Part shown: positions 6,855 to 14,777 of the stretch, one piece after another | How the letters are laid out: each line of letters opens with the position of its first letter | Position numbering within the stretch: position 1 is the first letter of the stretch | NCBI GenBank assembly: GCA_964496705.1 | Contig: CAZCBJ010000080.1 | Coordinates: 1 to 15,804, forward strand | DNA: 15,804 nucleotides | Direction of reading: 5' to 3' | DNA from: CAZCBJ01 sp964496705 | GTDB taxonomy: Bacteria > Chloroflexota > Anaerolineae > Anaerolineales > Anaerolineaceae | Notes under the pieces: generated by a model | What the model saw: only the letters and a program-made list of their open reading frames with translations | Databases searched by the model: none | Told to the model about the DNA's origin: nothing | Program-made: the position numbers and the translations under genes

Positions 6855-8878
6855 ACCGGCGCGGGCTGAGATTGGTGCTTTGGGCATGCGCCGCGCTGTT
6901 GTTCGGACTGGCGTTGAATGCCTTTTATCGCGACGTGATCTTAATGGGCAATCCGCCCTCGCTGGGCTCAAAGCGCCTGCTGCTGTTCCTGTTCGCGGGC
7001 TTGCCTCTGGCTCTGCTGCTGGCGCTGATCGGCCTGTCCGCCGCCTGGCGAGGGGAATGGCCGCGCTGGATCACCCGCGGACAGACGGCGCTGCTGCGCC
7101 TGCCCCGCATCCTGCGCCTTGGACTGGCAGGGTTGATCCTGCTGCTGCCCGCCTGGCTGTTCAATTTCAGCGGCTTCGGATTACAGCCGAGCGGCTACTG
7201 GCTGCGGTTGGGGGCGCTGCTGGCCGCAGCCTTGCTGGCCAGCCTGCTGCAGTGGCGTATACAGAACCTGGCTGGCTGGTTGGCGCGCTATGCCGTCCTG
7301 GTCGCAGCCGCCGGTGCGCTCTACGCGCTGGCCGACACTTTCACCCGGGTCAGCGGTTACCCCTTCTCGCTGGGCTGGTCGGAGGGCAACCGATTGTGGG
7401 ATTATTCGGTGCTCTTCGGTAGCGCCCGCTACCTGCATCCCCCTGGACAGCCCATCTTCGCTTTCATTTCACCCGGCCGCCAATTGGTCTGGGCGCTGCC
7501 CTTCCTCATCCCCGACATCACCATCTGGGCGGTCAGATTTTGGGATGCGCTTATGTGGGTGCTGCCCGCGCTCTTGCTGGGATGGCTGGCTTTCCGGCTG
7601 CCGGCCGCCGCTCCCCGCGCCCGCCTCTGGCAGGCCTGCTTTGCTGTGTGGACCTTCCTGTTCCTCTCCCAGGGTCCCATTTACGCCCCGCTGGTTCTGG
7701 CTGCGGTGCTGGTTGTGCTGGCTCTGCGCACGCGCCGCCTGGGCTGGGCCTTGCTGCTCGTGGTGGCAGCCGCCTACTATGCCAATCTCAGCCGCTGGAC
7801 CTGGACGTATGCGCCGGGTTTGTGGGCAGGACTGCTGGCCCTGCTGGACATTCCTTCCCCCACCCTGCGTCGCGCCGGGTGGCGCAGCCTGGTCCGGCCG
7901 CTGGCGCTCGGCCTGGCCGGGTATGCCGGTGGACAATTTCTGCCGGCGTTGGTCGACCTGCTGCGCGGGACCGCCGAGCAAGCTACGCTCGGTGTGTTGA
8001 TTGATCCCAGCAGTGTTTTAACCCGCCAGCCGTTGCTCTGGTACCGCTTGCTGCCCAACGCCACCTTTGCGCCGGGCATCCTGCTTGGCACGCTGTGGGC
8101 AGGGCTGCCGCTGGTGGTGTTCCTCATATTGCTGGCGCTGCGCCGCAAGTGGCAGATCAATCTCCTGCAGGCAGCCGCCACGACGCTCATTTCGCTGGTC
8201 TTTCTGGTCATCGGGCTGGTCGCCAGCACCAAGATAGGCGGCGGCAGCAACCTGCACAACCTGGACATGCTCTGGGTGACCCTGACGCTGATTGCTGCCT
8301 GGGCGCTAAAAAATCCCTTTCCCCGCCTGCAGACTGGCGGTTGGCTGCGCGGCGGTCTGGCTTTCTCCCTGGTCATCGCTCTGCTTTTCCCGGCTGCCTA
8401 TGCAGCCCTGTTCGGCGGTGCGCTTGAAATCCCCACCCGCCAGGAAACGGCTGATGCGCTCAACGGATTGCAGACCGCGGTGCGCGAGTACGCCAGCCGG
8501 GGCGAGGTACTGTTCCTCGACCAGCGCCAACTGCTGACTTTCGGCGAGGTGCCGCAGGTGCCGTTGGTGGTTGAGTACGAGAAGAAATATCTGATGGAAC
8601 AGGCTTTGCGCGGAAACAGCGCCTTTTTCCAGGATTTCTACCGCGACCTGGCCGCCAAGCGCTTCGCGATGATGGTCAGCGAGCCGCTGCAATCCCGATT
8701 GCAGGACGAAGGCGAGCAGTTTGGTGAAGAAAACGACGCCTGGGTGCGCTTTGTCTCCATCCCGGTGAAATGTTATTATGAAGAATTGACCACCTTCTCA
8801 GCGGTGGGCGTGCAATTGCTGGTGCCGCGCAGCCAAGCGCAGCCGGATTGCCCGCTGCCCGCCAGCCAGTCAAAGTGA
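6851..8878 (+). CDS. Large polytopic membrane protein, putative GT-C glycosyltransferase
   Basis: A 675-residue protein with roughly 13-15 hydrophobic segments by eye over residues 1-525, followed by a soluble, probably extracytoplasmic tail (about 525-675) containing EVLFLDQRQLLTFGEV and YRDLAAKRFAMMVSE. The longest early hydrophilic loop (about 165-205) holds GWSEGNRLWDYSV and acidic residues. Helices followed by a C-terminal soluble domain, plus the glycan operon context, suggest a GT-C-type transferase using lipid-phosphate sugars, but no signature clearly identifies a named family. ATG at 6851 is chosen over an upstream in-frame start at 6815 because it forms an ATGA overlap with the preceding stop, has a GGAAGGGA ribosome-binding site at 6837-6844, and is followed directly by a charged residue run and the first helix. 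It could also be a polymerase or an unassigned membrane protein. Confidence 0.7.
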   Translation: MNRRGLRLVLWACAALLFGLALNAFYRDVILMGNPPSLGSKRLLLFLFAGLPLALLLALIGLSAAWRGEWPRWITRGQTALLRLPRILRLGLAGLILLLPAWLFNFSGFGLQPSGYWLRLGALLAAALLASLLQWRIQNLAGWLARYAVLVAAAGALYALADTFTRVSGYPFSLGWSEGNRLWDYSVLFGSARYLHPPGQPIFAFISPGRQLVWALPFLIPDITIWAVRFWDALMWVLPALLLGWLAFRLPAAAPRARLWQACFAVWTFLFLSQGPIYAPLVLAAVLVVLALRTRRLGWALLLVVAAAYYANLSRWTWTYAPGLWAGLLALLDIPSPTLRRAGWRSLVRPLALGLAGYAGGQFLPALVDLLRGTAEQATLGVLIDPSSVLTRQPLLWYRLLPNATFAPGILLGTLWAGLPLVVFLILLALRRKWQINLLQAAATTLISLVFLVIGLVASTKIGGGSNLHNLDMLWVTLTLIAAWALKNPFPRLQTGGWLRGGLAFSLVIALLFPAAYAALFGGALEIPTRQETADALNGLQTAVREYASRGEVLFLDQRQLLTFGEVPQVPLVVEYEKKYLMEQALRGNSAFFQDFYRDLAAKRFAMMVSEPLQSRLQDEGEQFGEENDAWVRFVSIPVKCYYEELTTFSAVGVQLLVPRSQAQPDCPLPASQSK

Positions 8879-8885
8879 GTGAAGG

Positions 8886-10910
8886 ATGGGCAGCCTTTTA
8901 TTAAGAATCATCGAACTTGGCGGTCTGCTAGGCTGGACGGCTCTGTGGGGGATGGGCGGCATCTGGCTGGCTGGCTGGGCATTCCATCTGCGCCCCAACG
9001 AGCGCATCTTGTCCGGAGTCGCGCTAGGTTTGATTCTTCAATCCTGGCTAGCCAATCTGCTGGCGCAATTCCTGCCGGCGCTGCCCGCCTTCTGGCTGGG
9101 GGCAGCACTGGTTTTCCTTGCCGGTCTTCTCTGCGAATGGCGGAGTCACGCAGTGCACTGGCCATGGCAATGGTTTGGTAAGACGGGCATCTTCTCGGTT
9201 GGACAGGTGCTCGCCCTGATCCTCACCGCTGCGCTCTTCACCCAGATCGGGCGCGGCCTGGCCATCCTGGACGATTACCAGAATCTGACCATCACCTCGC
9301 TGATGGCCGCCGGCGACATCCCGCCCCGCTTCGCGCTCAACCCGGATATCACCTTTGGCTATCACCATCTGCTGCTCCTTCAAGCCGCCCAGTTGATGCG
9401 CATCGGGGGCATGTTCCCCTGGTCAGCGCTGGACCTGGCGCGCGGGGTGGCTTTTGCGCTGTTCATCCTGCTCTCCGCGTTGTGGGTGCAGCGCGTCACC
9501 CGCAGCCGGGTGGCCGCATTCCTGGGAGGGTTGGGCGCGGCTTTCTTCTCCGGCACGCGCTGGCTGCTGCTGCTGCTGCCCCCCGCCTGGGTGGAAGCGA
9601 TCTCCCGCCGCATCACGCTGATCGGATCAGGCGCCCAATCCGGCCCCAATCTGGCGGCTGCGCTGCTGGCTGAGTGGGCAATTGAGGGCGAGGGACCGCT
9701 GGCCTTCCCCTTTGCCTTTGTCAATTCGTTCACCAACCCCAAAGTGATGATACACAACGGCACCGGCTCGCTGCCGTTCGTTTTCCTGGTGCTGCTTCTG
9801 CTCACCGCCAACCGCTGGCGAAGCTGGCGCGGACTGCTGCTCACCGCCCTGATTCTGGCAGCCTTCGCCCTGGCTTCCGAGACCATGCTGGCACTGCTGG
9901 GCATCGGCTTGCTCCTGGCTTGCCTGCTGACCGTCTTGCGCCGCCGTTCGCTGCGCCTGCCTGCGAGCCTGTGGCAGTGGCTGGGCGCGATGGCCCTCGC
10001 CGGCGCCGCCAGCCTGGTGCAGGGCGGGGTGATCACCAGCGCCGCTGCCAGCCTGCTGGCGCGCCTGCTGCCCGCCCAGCACACCCTCCTGCCGGCTTAT
10101 CATGCCGTTCAGTTTACCCTCAGCCCAATGCCCGCGCTGGTTTCGGGTCATCTGGGCTTTCTGGCACTGCTCGATCCAACCCAGCTGCTGGTGGCGGTCC
10201 TTGAAATTGGGCCCCTGATCCTGGTGCTGCCCTTTTCAGTCATTTGGGGCTGGCGGGCGTTGCGCAGCGGGCGCTGGTTCGAGGCCGCCTTTGTCCTCTC
10301 CGGCCTGGCAGGTTTGGGCTTCCTGTTCACCCGTTTCAGCGGTCCGGCAGGGGCCAGCGCGGTGACCCGCCTGCAAATCCAGTTCATCAACGTGTGTGCC
10401 GCCCTCGCTCTGCCGTTCGGCTGGTGGTGGGTGCGCCGCCGCGGGCAAACCACGCGCGCAGCGGCAGCCGGGATTGGCATGACGGCGGTCTTTGGCGGAA
10501 TGGTTTTATTCGGGGTCGAGCTGATCGCCGCCCAGAAACCCGTCTATTCCTACTTCCTCACCAATTTGGACGTGTCCGCCGCCCGCGATTATTGGAACCG
10601 CCTGGAACCAGGCGCGCTGGTCTTCGACCCCGTACCGGTGCGCGCAGTCACCATATTCGGCCGACCCACCCGTTCCTCATCCAGTTGGTACAGTCCGCTG
10701 CCCGATTGGGAACAACTGGCGCTCGCGCCCACGCCTGCCAGCCTGCGCGCCGCCGGTTTCAGTTATGCCTATTTGGATCAAGCGCACTGGGATGAACTGC
10801 CGGCCGCCTCGCAATCAGCGTTGCGGTCGGCTTGCGTGGTTGAGATGGGCGAGTACACCGACTGGACCGGCGATTACCGCTGGCTGCTGGACCTGCGCGC
10901 CTGCCCATGA
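8886..10910 (+). CDS. Large polytopic GT-C-like membrane protein, paralogue A
   Basis: A 674-residue protein with about a dozen membrane segments and a soluble C-terminal tail (about 551-674). After the third or so helix comes LDDYQNLTITSLMAAGDIPPRFALNPDITFGYHHLLLLQAAQLM, with an Asp pair at 129-130. Acidic residues in the first large external loop are where GT-C enzymes carry their catalytic or metal-binding residues, so this pair is the best active-site candidate. Further conserved blocks shared with the next gene are LDLARG, GTRWLLLLLPPAWVE, and in the tail ALVFDP and RAAGFSYAYLD. ATG at 8886 is 7 bases after the previous stop; a GAAGG directly abuts it, so the ribosome-binding site is poor and the exact start is uncertain by a few codons. 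Function as a glycosyltransferase is inferred from architecture and context; I cannot name the family. Confidence 0.72.
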   Translation: MGSLLLRIIELGGLLGWTALWGMGGIWLAGWAFHLRPNERILSGVALGLILQSWLANLLAQFLPALPAFWLGAALVFLAGLLCEWRSHAVHWPWQWFGKTGIFSVGQVLALILTAALFTQIGRGLAILDDYQNLTITSLMAAGDIPPRFALNPDITFGYHHLLLLQAAQLMRIGGMFPWSALDLARGVAFALFILLSALWVQRVTRSRVAAFLGGLGAAFFSGTRWLLLLLPPAWVEAISRRITLIGSGAQSGPNLAAALLAEWAIEGEGPLAFPFAFVNSFTNPKVMIHNGTGSLPFVFLVLLLLTANRWRSWRGLLLTALILAAFALASETMLALLGIGLLLACLLTVLRRRSLRLPASLWQWLGAMALAGAASLVQGGVITSAAASLLARLLPAQHTLLPAYHAVQFTLSPMPALVSGHLGFLALLDPTQLLVAVLEIGPLILVLPFSVIWGWRALRSGRWFEAAFVLSGLAGLGFLFTRFSGPAGASAVTRLQIQFINVCAALALPFGWWWVRRRGQTTRAAAAGIGMTAVFGGMVLFGVELIAAQKPVYSYFLTNLDVSAARDYWNRLEPGALVFDPVPVRAVTIFGRPTRSSSSWYSPLPDWEQLALAPTPASLRAAGFSYAYLDQAHWDELPAASQSALRSACVVEMGEYTDWTGDYRWLLDLRACP

Positions 10911-10935
10911 TTGCCCTGCCCCACATGCCGCCGCG

Positions 10936-13032
10936 ATGAATCGCCTGCTGGAAATTCTTCCCCTGCTGATCTGGGCGCTGTGCTGGACCGCCGGCGGGAT
11001 GCTCCTCGTTCGCGCCGCTTTCCGCCTGGGCGACCGCGAATTGCTGCCGGTGGGCCTGGCGGGCGGCCTGGCTGCCCAGGTGGTTTTGACTGCCATCGGC
11101 GCGCGCTGGCTGCCGTTTCCGCTGGCTGCATGGGTCTCGTCCAGCCTGATCTTGCTCGCCGGGTTGTCTGCCTTCCTGCCCATCCTGCGCTGCCGCCTGG
11201 CGAAGCCCGACCTGCCCAATGCCTGCCCTGTGTGCTATGCGCCAAAGCCCAAAGCCAAAGCCGCGCTGCTGTTCGGAATCCAGGCGCTCATCCTGCTGCT
11301 CCTCACCCTGCTGTTCACTGCCATCGGACGGGGCACGGCTATTTTCGACGACTACGCGCATTTGCCCGTCACCTCCATGCTCGCCGCAGGCGACGTGCCG
11401 CCCCATTTTCCGCTAAACCCCGGTGTGCCCTACAACTACCACTATTTCCTCATGCTGCTGGCGGCGCAGATGATGCGCCTGGGAGATCTGTTCTCCTGGG
11501 CAGCGCTGGACCTGGCGCGCGGCCTGAGCCTTGCGCTGGCCTTGCTGCTTGGCGCGGTCTGGGCGCAGCGCCTGACCCGCTCGCTGACTGCGGCTGTTCT
11601 GACCGCCATTTTCCTGGCGTTGGCCGGCGGGACGCGCTGGATTTTCCTGCTCCTGCCGCCCGGTCTGGTTGAGAACGTTTCCACCAGCCTGACTCTGATG
11701 GGCAGCGGCGCATCCAGCGCAGCCACCTTCGCCCGCGCGCTGTGGGGCGCCTGGGGCATCGACGGCGCTCCGCCCATCCCCTTCCCTTTTGCCTTCGTCA
11801 GCGGCATCTTGCACCCGGGCGTCCTCGGGCTGTTTGGGGCAAACGGCGCTGCGCTGCTGGCGGTGAGCCTGGCGCTGCTGCTGACCGCCAGCCGATGGCA
11901 GAATTGGAAAAGCGCAGCCCTGTCCACGTTGTGGATCGCATCGTTGACCCTGCTAGGAGAGAGCATCATCGTCCTCACCCTGGCGGCATGGGGCTTGGTG
12001 GCAGTTGTGGTCTGGGGTCTCCAATCCGGGAAATTTGGCAAACTGAAAGGGGCAGTCCGATTGCGTGAAACGCAGAACAGGCTAACCGCAATTCAACCCG
12101 GTTCGCTCGCATCCTGGCTGATTGCGGTGTTCGCCGGCACGCTGCTGGGACTGCTCCTCGGCAGCGGCTTGACCGAACCCGCGCGCACCTGGCTGCTGGG
12201 CGGCGAAAGCCTCTCCTACCAGACCGTGCGGTTTCATCTGGCCTGGCCGCCAGCGCTGGTCTCAGCCCACTTGGGCGAGCTGTCGCTGCTCAACCCGGCC
12301 CAGTTGCTGGCTGCCGCGCTGGAAATCGGCCCGCTGCTGCTGGCCCTCCCGCTGGTCATCGCCTGGGGCTGGCGCGCAGCCAAGGCCCGCCGATGGTACG
12401 AAGCTGTCTTCATCCTGGCCGGATTGTTATCGCTTGGCATGGTCTTCGTGCGCTTCAGCGGCTCACCCGGCGTGCGCAACACCTCGCGCCTATACGGCTT
12501 TATCAGTCTATGCGTCCTATACGCTGTCCCGCTGGGATGGATCTGGCTGCGCAGGCAGCGGTTGTTCACCAGGGTTGCCGCCGCTGTGCTGGGGCTGACA
12601 GTCATGGTCAGCGGGGGCATGCTGCTGAGCGTTGAGTTGAGCGCGCTCAACCGCCCCGTCTATTCAGATTTCATCACCGACCTGGACGCGCGCATGGCAC
12701 GCTCTTTCTGGAACAAGCTGCCGGAAAATGCGCTGGTCTTTGACCCGACGCCCTCGCGACCGGCGGTGCTTTTTGGCCGCGCCACCGATGCCGGCACCAC
12801 CTGGTTCGAGCGCAAGCCAGGCTGGCTTGGTCTGCTCCGTTCGCCTTCACCGCAGGCAGCGCGCGCGGCTGGGTTTGATTATTTTTACATGGACCGCGCC
12901 TACTGGGAGGATCTGGCTCCAAAACAGCGCGCGCTCTTCGAGCAGAGCTGCGTGGTCACCACCGCTGAGTTCATCGAACCTGCCACCGGCGATTTCCGCC
13001 GTTTGCTGGACCAGCGCGGCTGCCAGCCTTGA
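10936..13032 (+). CDS. Large polytopic GT-C-like membrane protein, paralogue B
   Basis: A 698-residue protein homologous to the preceding gene across its length. The shared core is FDDYAHLPVTSMLAAGDVPPHFPLNPGVPYNYHYFLMLLAAQMM, with an Asp pair at 138-139 equivalent to 129-130 of paralogue A, then ALDLARG, AGGTRWIFLLLPPGLVE, PFAFVSG, FVRFSG.P, PVYSDFITDLDA, ALVFDP and RAAGFDYFYMD. About a dozen membrane segments precede a soluble tail (about 572-698). ATG at 10936 is preferred because the first hydrophobic segment follows it directly; the frame extends upstream to 10765 but that part lies inside the previous gene and is a shadow. The 25-base gap has no clear ribosome-binding site. It is the last gene of the operon and ends 15 bases from the convergent gene. 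A glycosyltransferase role is inferred, not shown. Confidence 0.72.
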   Translation: MNRLLEILPLLIWALCWTAGGMLLVRAAFRLGDRELLPVGLAGGLAAQVVLTAIGARWLPFPLAAWVSSSLILLAGLSAFLPILRCRLAKPDLPNACPVCYAPKPKAKAALLFGIQALILLLLTLLFTAIGRGTAIFDDYAHLPVTSMLAAGDVPPHFPLNPGVPYNYHYFLMLLAAQMMRLGDLFSWAALDLARGLSLALALLLGAVWAQRLTRSLTAAVLTAIFLALAGGTRWIFLLLPPGLVENVSTSLTLMGSGASSAATFARALWGAWGIDGAPPIPFPFAFVSGILHPGVLGLFGANGAALLAVSLALLLTASRWQNWKSAALSTLWIASLTLLGESIIVLTLAAWGLVAVVVWGLQSGKFGKLKGAVRLRETQNRLTAIQPGSLASWLIAVFAGTLLGLLLGSGLTEPARTWLLGGESLSYQTVRFHLAWPPALVSAHLGELSLLNPAQLLAAALEIGPLLLALPLVIAWGWRAAKARRWYEAVFILAGLLSLGMVFVRFSGSPGVRNTSRLYGFISLCVLYAVPLGWIWLRRQRLFTRVAAAVLGLTVMVSGGMLLSVELSALNRPVYSDFITDLDARMARSFWNKLPENALVFDPTPSRPAVLFGRATDAGTTWFERKPGWLGLLRSPSPQAARAAGFDYFYMDRAYWEDLAPKQRALFEQSCVVTTAEFIEPATGDFRRLLDQRGCQP

Positions 13033-13047
13033 ACCTTGCCAGATGAT

Positions 13048-13842
13048 TTATCCACCATCCTGGTCGAACTGGCGGGCTAAACGGCGCAGCTCCGCCATTA
13101 ATGCATCCATATCTGCCACGGCTTCCAATGAAATGGTGACCTGGGGGCTGTGACATTCAAGCGCTGAAAAAAGAGCAGCGAAATCAATCGTTCCCCTTCC
13201 GGGCAGCCAGTGATGGTCCCCGCTTCGGTCATTATCATGCAAATGAACATGGTACAACCAGCTACCCATCCGGCGTACCCATTCGGTAGCCGCCAGCCCG
13301 GAAAACATATGCTGATGACCCACATCCAGGCACAGCCCCAGCGAGGGATGATCTACTGCCCTGACCAGTCGTAGAAGGATATCAGGAGATGTTTCAGTTT
13401 CGTTTTCCAGCACAATCTGGATGCCAGCCTCTGCCCAGAGCTGAATCTCACCCCGCCAGAACTCGACATTTTCTTTTAGCCATTTTTCCTGCAATCGAAA
13501 TAATTCAATTTGAGCGCTTAACCCGCTGTGCAGGATCACCCGGCAGGCACGCAATTCCTGCGCCACCGCCAGGATCATATCCAACCGCTGGCGAACCACG
13601 TCGCGGATCAAGTGATCTGCATGGGCATATTCCATCCCAATGAAGGGCCCGTGAACAGCCAACGCGCCGTGAAATTGTTCTCTGACAGCCCGGTGCAATA
13701 CAACGCGAGCCATCCAATCCTGCTGGGAGCGGATCCCGACCAGACCATAACTGCCCAACTCGACCCCAACCCTCAGGCGGCTGATCTCTGGGAGAAAGGA
13801 AAGCTGGTCCGGCTCTCCTTGCAGGCACACCATCACATTCAT
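13048..13842 (-). CDS. Sugar phosphate isomerase/epimerase-like TIM-barrel protein (xylose isomerase-like / AP endonuclease 2 superfamily)
   Basis: A 264-residue soluble protein of the xylose-isomerase-like TIM-barrel superfamily, which includes sugar isomerases, epimerases and endonuclease IV. The usual metal ligands are all present in order: AVHGPF (H64), ILHSG (H105), LENE (E146), CLDVGH (D173 and H176), YHVHLHDN (H198, H200, H202), GDHHWLPGRGTIDF (H210-H211) and SLEA (E240). A divalent-metal enzyme is therefore well supported; whether it acts on sugar phosphates or on DNA cannot be decided, although its length and lack of further motifs favour the sugar-type branch. ATG at 13842 is used; ATG at 13833 (fourth codon) is an alternative. 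It is transcribed against the glycan operon. The upstream region is shared with the divergent transglycosylase promoter. Confidence 0.85.
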   Translation of the reverse strand: MNVMVCLQGEPDQLSFLPEISRLRVGVELGSYGLVGIRSQQDWMARVVLHRAVREQFHGALAVHGPFIGMEYAHADHLIRDVVRQRLDMILAVAQELRACRVILHSGLSAQIELFRLQEKWLKENVEFWRGEIQLWAEAGIQIVLENETETSPDILLRLVRAVDHPSLGLCLDVGHQHMFSGLAATEWVRRMGSWLYHVHLHDNDRSGDHHWLPGRGTIDFAALFSALECHSPQVTISLEAVADMDALMAELRRLARQFDQDGG

Positions 13843-13849
13843 CCATGCC

Positions 13850-13855
13850 GTTATA
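13850..13855 (-). promoter_or_regulatory. Possible -10 box for the minus-strand TIM-barrel gene
   Basis: On the minus strand this reads TATAAC and ends 7 bases before the ATG at 13842, which would give a nearly leaderless transcript. No convincing -35 sequence lies at the right distance, so this is weak. Confidence 0.25.
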
Positions 13856-13900
13856 CGGTTAAAACAGATACATGATGCCGGGTAAATTGGGACAAATCGC

Positions 13901-13928
13901 TTGACAAAAAGAACAATTGTTCTATAAT
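13901..13928 (+). promoter_or_regulatory. Consensus sigma-70-type promoter of the transglycosylase gene
   Basis: TTGACA (13901-13906) and TATAAT (13923-13928) both match the consensus exactly, separated by 16 bases. The region is AT-rich compared with the GC-rich genes around it. Transcription would begin near 13935, giving a leader of roughly 40 bases before the ATG at 13974. A promoter this strong is expected to be controlled, and the spacer holds a perfect palindrome. Confidence 0.85.
13910..13923 (+). promoter_or_regulatory. Perfect 14-bp palindrome in promoter spacer, candidate repressor operator (LexA-like GAAC-N4-GTTC)
   Basis: AGAACAATTGTTCT reads the same on both strands. Its 12-base core fills the spacer between the -35 and -10 boxes and the palindrome touches the first base of the -10 box, so a dimeric repressor bound here would block RNA polymerase. 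The core GAAC-N4-GTTC fits the half-sites of the Gram-positive LexA (DinR) box, but the central AATT does not fully match the purine/pyrimidine pattern of that consensus. Another palindrome-binding repressor is possible, and no regulator gene is in the window. Confidence 0.55.
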
Positions 13929-13973
13929 ATACCCAACTTTAGTCATCCAACCTATCAGGAATAAAAAGACATC

Positions 13974-14660
13974 ATGCTCGATATCCACCGGGGTCTGATC
14001 CCCACCATGTTCATCGTTTTCATGGTCGTCATCCTGGCCACCCGCTGGCTGGCGCGCCCGGATATCACCGTTCAGGCCGCCCCCCTGCCCACTGCCAAGC
14101 CTGAGAAGGCAGCACGGACTGAAAAGAAGTCCGAAGAAAAGAAAAAGACAAAGAAAGTGGTCACAGGCAAGCAAGAGCAAGCCGATGACCGGGACGAACA
14201 GCAGCCGAAAAAGGACGACCCCACTCAGGAAAACCGGGACGAGGATTGCCCGCTGGCCTCCGCCTATCCCGATTCCATCCGCCGCTGGTGCGGCTGGATT
14301 GACCAATATGCCAGGCAGTACGGACTGGATACGAATCTGGTCGCAGCGGTCATGCTGCAGGAGAGCGGCGGCAACCCGGACGCCTACTCCGGCTCGGGCG
14401 CGGTGGGTTTGATGCAGGTCATGCCGCGCGACGGCATCGCCGCCGGTTTCACCTGCGCCAACGGTCCCTGCTTTGCTTCGCGCCCCAGCATGGAAGAGCT
14501 TTTCGATCCTGAATTTAATCTCTCTTACGGCGCGCGCATGCTGGCCGGGTTGATCGAACGCCGCGGCAGCGTGCGCGACGGCTTGATGGCTTACGGCCCG
14601 GCCAATGTGGGCTACTACTATGCCGACAAGGTTCTGGCCATCTACGAACGCTACCGTTGA
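13974..14660 (+). CDS. Membrane-anchored lytic transglycosylase (SLT domain)
   Basis: A 228-residue protein expected to cleave peptidoglycan glycan strands from outside the membrane. An N-terminal signal-anchor (about residues 7-27, LIPTMFIVFMVVILATRWLA) is followed by a Lys/Glu-rich, probably disordered linker (about 42-90), then an SLT domain (about 100-228). The catalytic glutamate is E130 in AAVMLQESGGNP, followed by GAVGLMQVMP (142-151), the standard SLT signature. The closing motif reads AYGPANVGYYY instead of the common AYNAGPGNV. Four cysteines (92, 106, 161, 166) lie in or near the catalytic domain; the last two are in an insertion, CANGPC, and could form disulfides outside the cell. 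ATG at 13974 is the only sensible start; AGGA at 13957-13960 is 13 bases away, longer than usual. It has its own strong promoter and is separate from both neighbours. Confidence 0.9.
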   Translation: MLDIHRGLIPTMFIVFMVVILATRWLARPDITVQAAPLPTAKPEKAARTEKKSEEKKKTKKVVTGKQEQADDRDEQQPKKDDPTQENRDEDCPLASAYPDSIRRWCGWIDQYARQYGLDTNLVAAVMLQESGGNPDAYSGSGAVGLMQVMPRDGIAAGFTCANGPCFASRPSMEELFDPEFNLSYGARMLAGLIERRGSVRDGLMAYGPANVGYYYADKVLAIYERYR

Positions 14661-14761
14661 AATTCCACCCCGATATCTGAATTCGTTTTCCACTGAAGAA
14701 AATCTGATTCTTCTTTGCCCTCGCTTTCTCCTGCGCCTATCCATTTTCTATTCACCCAATG

Positions 14762-14770
14762 TGATACAAT
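14762..14770 (+). promoter_or_regulatory. Extended -10 promoter for cofD
   Basis: TGATACAAT fits TG-n-TACAAT, an extended -10 element that can work without a good -35 box; none is visible at the expected place (around 14742-14747). The -10 ends 7 bases before the ATG at 14778, so transcription would start at or next to the start codon. There is also no Shine-Dalgarno sequence, consistent with a leaderless mRNA. Confidence 0.5.
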
Positions 14771-14777
14771 CCCAGCC

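Noticed and set aside
14101..14240. A-rich, Lys/Glu-coding stretch as possible foreign DNA or a repeat
   Set aside because: It encodes the flexible linker of the transglycosylase in frame; low-complexity linkers are common there and no repeat unit is visible.
14695..14713. Possible terminator: GAAGAA ... TTCTTC hairpin followed by TTT after the transglycosylase
   Set aside because: The stem is only six pairs, mostly A-T, with a 7-base loop and a very short T-run; too weak to annotate without folding-energy calculation.
13851..14744. Minus-strand open frame of 297 codons opposite the lytic transglycosylase
   Set aside because: Antisense to a well-supported SLT gene and its promoter; no motif; spans intergenic DNA.
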